Assembly: GCA_003538495.1 (NCBI GenBank) | Contig: DPSD01000514.1 | Span: 1 to 9,488, forward strand | Reading direction: 5' to 3' | Length of the DNA stretch: 9,488 nucleotides | Origin: Accumulibacter sp. | GTDB lineage: Bacteria; Pseudomonadota; Gammaproteobacteria; Burkholderiales; Rhodocyclaceae | Shown here: piece after piece, positions 6,164-9,488 of the stretch | Layout: every line of letters starts with the position of its first letter | Numbering within the stretch: the first letter of the stretch is position 1 | Position numbers and translations under genes: made by a program | Notes under the pieces: generated by a model | Databases searched by the model: none | Told to the model about the DNA's origin: nothing | The model's input: the letters and a program-made list of their open reading frames with translations, nothing else

Positions 6164-7939
6164 TCAGGCGCTGACGGCCGGCGCCGCCGGGAGCGCATCG
6201 GCGGACGCGACCGTCGGCGCGGGCCTGCCGGCAGTCGGCGCCCGGCCGGTCGCCGCCGCATTGCCCGAACGCATCGCCTCGAGCATCTGGTCGCGTGGAC
6301 CGTGCGCCTTCACGGTTCCCTCGTGCAGCACCAGAATGCTGTCGGCGACGGCCAGCGTGGTCATCCGGTGGGTGATGATCACCACCGTCCGCTTTCGCGC
6401 CTTCAGCCGCCGGATGGTCTCGGCCAGCGCCGCCTCGCCCTGATCGTCAAGGTTCGAGTTGGGCTCGTCGAGAACGATCAGCGCCGGATCGCCGTAGAGC
6501 GCGCGCGCCAGGGCGATGCGTTGCTTCTGTCCACCCGAGAGGGCGCTGCCGGCGTCGCCGAGTGGCGTGTCGTAGCCGTCCGGGAGGAGCAGAATCAGCT
6601 CATGGACGCCCGCTGCCTGCGCTGCGGCCAGCACCAGGTCGGCATCGACCGTGCCAAAACGGGCGATGTTCTCGGCCACCGTTCCGTCGAACAACTCGAT
6701 GTCCTGTGGCAGGTAGCCCAGATACGGACCGAGTTCGTCCTTGTTCCACTTGAAGATCTCGGCGCCATCGAGGCGCACGGAACCGGCCAGAGCGGGCCAG
6801 ACGCCAACCAGCAAACGCGCCAGGGTGGACTTGCCGGACGCGCTGGGGCCGATGATCGCCACCACCTCCCCGGCCGTGAGCTTGAAATTCACGTTTCTGA
6901 GAATCAGCAGCTTGCTTCCCGGCGCGGCGGTCGCGGCGTTCTCGACCAGCACTTCGCCAAGCGGTCGCGGCAAGGGCATGCCGGCGACCCGCGCCGGATA
7001 GATGCGCAACAATTCCGCCAGCCGCTGGTAGGCGGCGCGCGCTGAAACCAGCTGTCTCCAGTTGCCGATCAGCGCCTCGACCGGGGCCAGCGCCCGCCCG
7101 ACCAGAATCGATCCGGCGATCATCATGCCGGCGGTAATCTCGCCGTCGATGGTCAGCAGCGCGCCGTAGCCCAAGGCCAGCGACTGCATCGAGATCCGCG
7201 CGAAGCGGGTGACGGCGTTGAGCAGGCCGGCGCGGTCACTGGCCAGCGTCTGCTGCACCAGGAACTTCCGATGCAATGCAAACCAGCGACCGCGGATCGC
7301 TGGCAGCATCCCCATCGCCTCGATCACTTCGGCATTGCGCAGATGACTATTGGCTTGCGCATTGGCCGCCATGGCCAATTTCTGCGCCTCGCCCAGCGGC
7401 GCCGCCGAGAGGCGTTCGTTGACCACCGCCAGCGTCACCAGCACTAGCACCCCGATCAGCGCGAAGACGCCGAGATGCAGGTGCATCATGAAAATCACCA
7501 GCAAGTAGATCGGCATCCACGGCGCATCGGTGAGCGCGATCAGGCCGGCGCCGGTCAGGGTCTGCCGCATCGACGCCAGGTCATGCAGCGCCTGGGCCGG
7601 GTTCTGGCCGGCCTGGCGCAGATTGCGTTCGAAGGTGGCGTCGAAGATCCGCGAATTGATGTCGAGATCGAGGCGAGCGCCGACCCGCACCAGAACCATC
7701 GATCGGATCCACTCGAGCAATGACATCAACGCCAGCAGCCCGAGCGCGATCAGCGTCAACATCAGCAGCGTCGTCGTATTGCGGCTGCCCAGCGCCCGAT
7801 CGTAGATCTGCAGCATGTAGATGGCAGGCGTCAGCATCAGCAGGTTGGTGAAAAAACTGAACGCGCCGACGGTCATGAAAGCCCGCCGAAACGACAGAAG
7901 CGCGCCTTCAAGCTCGGAGCGCTGCGAGTGCTTGGTCAT
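6164..7939 (-). CDS. type I secretion ABC exporter (PrtD/LapB-like permease-ATPase)
   Basis: This 591-residue half-transporter powers export of an unfolded protein across both membranes. The membrane domain covers about residues 20-310, with hydrophobic helices near 22-45, 57-76, 131-175 and 255-285. It includes the family-typical LTPAIYMLQIYDRAL (36-50). The ATPase domain follows: Walker A GPSASGKST (364-372), Q-loop LPQD (410-413), signature LSGGQ (467-471), Walker B ALIVLDEP (486-493), D-loop SNLD (495-498) and switch His524 in ITHRM. All key residues are intact. No C39 peptidase or C39-like domain precedes the membrane part. That points to the PrtD group, whose known substrates are proteases, lipases and other RTX-type proteins with an uncleaved C-terminal signal. 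A GAGGGA ribosome binding site lies 8 nt before ATG 7939. The last 30 or so residues are an Ala/Pro-rich tail beyond the usual domain. First gene of the three-gene export operon. Confidence 0.95.
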   Translation of the reverse strand: MTKHSQRSELEGALLSFRRAFMTVGAFSFFTNLLMLTPAIYMLQIYDRALGSRNTTTLLMLTLIALGLLALMSLLEWIRSMVLVRVGARLDLDINSRIFDATFERNLRQAGQNPAQALHDLASMRQTLTGAGLIALTDAPWMPIYLLVIFMMHLHLGVFALIGVLVLVTLAVVNERLSAAPLGEAQKLAMAANAQANSHLRNAEVIEAMGMLPAIRGRWFALHRKFLVQQTLASDRAGLLNAVTRFARISMQSLALGYGALLTIDGEITAGMMIAGSILVGRALAPVEALIGNWRQLVSARAAYQRLAELLRIYPARVAGMPLPRPLGEVLVENAATAAPGSKLLILRNVNFKLTAGEVVAIIGPSASGKSTLARLLVGVWPALAGSVRLDGAEIFKWNKDELGPYLGYLPQDIELFDGTVAENIARFGTVDADLVLAAAQAAGVHELILLLPDGYDTPLGDAGSALSGGQKQRIALARALYGDPALIVLDEPNSNLDDQGEAALAETIRRLKARKRTVVIITHRMTTLAVADSILVLHEGTVKAHGPRDQMLEAMRSGNAAATGRAPTAGRPAPTVASADALPAAPAVSA

Positions 7940-8073
7940 CCACGCTGTCCCTCAGAAGCGCTGTCGTCCCGCCTGGAACAAGAACGCGCGATTGCTGCCC
8001 GGCCTGGCGACTTCGCCAAGCTGCCCGCGCACTTGCCAGGTCATGGCGCGCGAATCGTCAGGCTGGCGATAAT

Positions 8074-8090
8074 GACATAAGCCGTGCCAA
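8074..8090 (-). promoter_or_regulatory. weak sigma-54-like element upstream of the secretion operon
   Basis: On the minus strand TTGGCACG (8090-8083) equals the consensus -24 element of sigma-54 promoters. At the right spacing the -12 element reads ATGTC instead of TTGCT/A, so the key GC is GT. It is about 140 bp before the ABC gene, in the only sizeable gap upstream of the operon. No enhancer-binding site was recognised. A chance match is quite possible. Confidence 0.15.
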
Positions 8091-8111
8091 TCAGCCAGCC
8101 CGACGAAGGCC

Positions 8112-8185
8112 AAAATCCGGCGACTCGGATTCCCGCCACCACGGTGCCGGAACACCGGCTGTTCACCGTTCTCCGAGTCCGCCGG
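8112..8185 (-). terminator. intrinsic terminator of the cbpA-cbpM unit
   Basis: A nested hairpin lies about 40 nt past the cbpM stop. The outer arms CCGGCGACTCGG (8117-8128) and CCGAGTCCGCCGG (8173-8185) pair over 12 bp with one bulged base. ACGGTG (8141-8146) pairs with CACCGT (8164-8169), and CCGG (8147-8150) with CCGG (8155-8158) around AACA. In the minus-strand transcript the stem is followed directly by ATTTTGG. A GC-rich stem and a T run in the right place make a rho-independent terminator likely. It would separate the chaperone unit from the secretion operon. Confidence 0.6.
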
Positions 8186-8222
8186 CGGATGCAAGGGTCC
8201 AGGGCGGCGCCGACGCCGTAGC

Positions 8223-8531
8223 TCAGTTCGGATCGACGCGCCCGACGCGCCCGCGCAGTTCGTCGAGTTCCTCGAGCAGGTCGGCGACCAGCGCCGCCAG
8301 TTCTGGCACGGCATCGAAATCCCTCTCCAGCTGGCGCATCCGCCGCGCGCGAACGATGCTGGTGCTGGCGAAACACCACACCCCGGCGACGCTCTCGGCA
8401 CGCGGAATCAGCCCCTCGTCGAGATGGCGCCGGAGCCAGACGGGCTCGACCGTGCACGCCGCGGCAAGCTGTTCGAGCGTCAGCCAGCTGTCTTCGATCG
8501 GGCTGCCGGTCAGGATATCCTCGTCGCGCAT
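8223..8531 (-). CDS. cbpM: CbpM-type modulator of the DnaJ-like co-chaperone CbpA
   Basis: The protein has 102 residues, close to the usual length of CbpM. It starts with an acidic stretch, then a MerR-like helix-turn-helix section, SWLTLEQLAAACTVEPVWLRRHLDEGLI (about residues 15-42). A beta-hairpin part (VAGVWCFASTSIVRARRM, about 48-65) follows, and then a long amphipathic helix (residues 66-96, RQLERDFDAVPELAALVADLLEELDEL in pattern). In Escherichia coli CbpM binds the J-domain of CbpA and inhibits both its co-chaperone and DNA-binding activities. The neighbourhood supports the call: the gene starts 3 bp after the cbpA stop and has a GGAGGG ribosome binding site 8 nt upstream of its ATG, inside the cbpA end. 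The likely terminator lies shortly downstream. A general MerR-like regulator is an unlikely alternative given its position. Confidence 0.9.
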   Translation of the reverse strand: MRDEDILTGSPIEDSWLTLEQLAAACTVEPVWLRRHLDEGLIPRAESVAGVWCFASTSIVRARRMRQLERDFDAVPELAALVADLLEELDELRGRVGRVDPN

Positions 8532-8534
8532 GGC

Positions 8535-9488
8535 TCATTCCCTCCGCTGCGGACGCGGGTCGAAGGCCAGTTCCCGCGCCATGGTTTCATAGAGTTCCCG
8601 CGCCCTGGCGGTGACCGCTGGCGGCAGCACGACCTGGATGTCGAGCAGCAGATCGCCCGGTGAAGTGCCCGGAATCCCCTTGCCGCGCACCCGCATCTGG
8701 CGTCCGCTCTGCGTCCCCTCGGGGATCCGCACCTTGACGCCGCCTTGCGGCAGGTCCACCTCCACCACCGCGCCGAGCGCCGCCTCCCAGGGGGCGACCG
8801 GCAAGGTCAGGTGCAGGTCGCGCCCGTTCGCGCGAAAGCGCGAGTGTGGCCGGAACTGGACCTCCAGCATCAGGTCTCCGGCCGGCGCGCCGCCGAAACC
8901 GGGTGTCCCCTGGCCCGCCAGGCGAATGATCTGGCCGGCGTGCACACCCTGCGGAATCCTGACGTTCAAGGTGCGTGTTTCCAGCGTTACGCGACCCTGC
9001 GCGTCGGTCCTCGGCGCACGCAAGGAGATCTGCCGGGTCGCGCCGCTGAAGGCATCCTCGATGTCCAGCAGCACCTTGGCGTGATGATCGTCGCCGCGCG
9101 CCTGGAACGACGCGCGCTGCCCGGGAGCGAAGCCACGTGCGCCACCCATGCGGCCAAACACCTCGGCGAAGAAATCCGAGAAGTCGGCGGTTTCACCCGG
9201 CGAAGCGCCGCGGCCCGAGAACTCGAAACCGGCATCCCAGTCGGGCGGCGGCCGAAACTCCTGACCAGGCCGGTAGCCACGTCCCAACTGATCGTAGGCG
9301 GCGCGCTTTTCCGGGTCGGAGAGCACCGCGTTCGCCTCGTTGACCTCCTTCATGTGCGCTTCCGCGTTCGCTTCCTTGGAAACGTCCGGGTGATACTTGC
9401 GCGCCAGCTTCCGGTAAGCCTTCTTGATTTCGTCGGCGGTCGCGTCGCGCGCGATCCCCAGCGTCTGGTAGTAGTCCTTGAATTCCAT
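8535..9488 (-). CDS. cbpA: DnaJ-like co-chaperone / curved DNA-binding protein CbpA
   Basis: The 317-residue protein starts with a J-domain (residues 1-70) that carries the HPD tripeptide at 33-35, needed to stimulate Hsp70 (DnaK) ATPase. A Gly/Phe-containing linker follows (about 71-133, with DFSDFFAEVFGRMGG at 102-116). Two C-terminal substrate-binding beta domains come next (about 137-215 and 216-290). There is no cysteine-rich zinc finger, so this is the CbpA type rather than DnaJ itself. A C-terminal helix (about 291-307) probably serves dimerisation. CbpA also binds curved DNA in E. coli, where it is a nucleoid protein in stationary phase. ATG is the very last base triplet of the window, and MEFKDYYQTLGI is the standard family start, so the gene appears complete. 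Its promoter lies outside. It is followed directly by cbpM, the usual cbpAM pair. Confidence 0.95.
   Translation of the reverse strand: MEFKDYYQTLGIARDATADEIKKAYRKLARKYHPDVSKEANAEAHMKEVNEANAVLSDPEKRAAYDQLGRGYRPGQEFRPPPDWDAGFEFSGRGASPGETADFSDFFAEVFGRMGGARGFAPGQRASFQARGDDHHAKVLLDIEDAFSGATRQISLRAPRTDAQGRVTLETRTLNVRIPQGVHAGQIIRLAGQGTPGFGGAPAGDLMLEVQFRPHSRFRANGRDLHLTLPVAPWEAALGAVVEVDLPQGGVKVRIPEGTQSGRQMRVRGKGIPGTSPGDLLLDIQVVLPPAVTARARELYETMARELAFDPRPQRRE

Noticed and set aside
6038..7045. A 335-residue plus-strand open frame opposite the ABC exporter
   Set aside because: It is antisense to intact Walker A, signature and Walker B motifs and has no family features.
7952..8538. Two overlapping minus-strand frames across the cbpM gene and the gap after it, one ending in a hydrophobic stretch
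   Set aside because: Both are out-of-frame readings of cbpM. The hydrophobic tail runs through the terminator hairpin and has no start or ribosome binding site of its own.

Overview
The window is GC-rich, densely coding DNA from a Gram-negative proteobacterium. Signal-peptide proteins, a TolC-type outer membrane channel, a cytochrome b561-type protein and a CbpA/CbpM chaperone pair are all present. The gene mix and protein style suggest a betaproteobacterium, possibly of the Rhodocyclaceae type. That placement is my inference; no rRNA or other marker gene is present. All eight recognisable genes lie on the minus strand, so transcription runs from the right end to the left. I found no tRNA, rRNA, CRISPR array, insertion sequence or phage gene.

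Reading in the direction of transcription, the first unit (9488 to 8223) is cbpA followed 3 bp later by cbpM. These encode a DnaJ-like co-chaperone and its small modulator. A nested GC-rich hairpin followed by ATTTT (about 8112-8185) looks like an intrinsic terminator closing this unit.

The second unit (7939 to 3428) is a complete type I secretion operon of the prtDEF/lapBCE layout: an inner-membrane ABC exporter, a HlyD-family adaptor and a TolC-family outer membrane protein. The genes are 16 and 2 bp apart. Together they would form a one-step channel from cytoplasm to outside. No secreted cargo gene is visible, so the substrate is unknown.

The third unit (3117 to 2131) encodes a small secreted PepSY-domain protein and a four-helix membrane cytochrome b, probably a redox pair at the inner membrane. 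Its upstream region holds a GCTAAG-N5-CTTAAG element overlapping a TTGACT -35 box. This resembles the operator of PmrA/QseB-type response regulators and is the most specific regulatory lead in the window. A 14-bp perfect hairpin follows the cytochrome gene.

After about 475 bp with no convincing gene comes the fourth group (1655 to 1): an alpha/beta hydrolase and the N-terminal 210 residues of an AMP-forming acyl-CoA synthetase that runs off the left edge. Overall this is ordinary chromosomal housekeeping and accessory sequence. I did not find clear evidence of a new kind of system.
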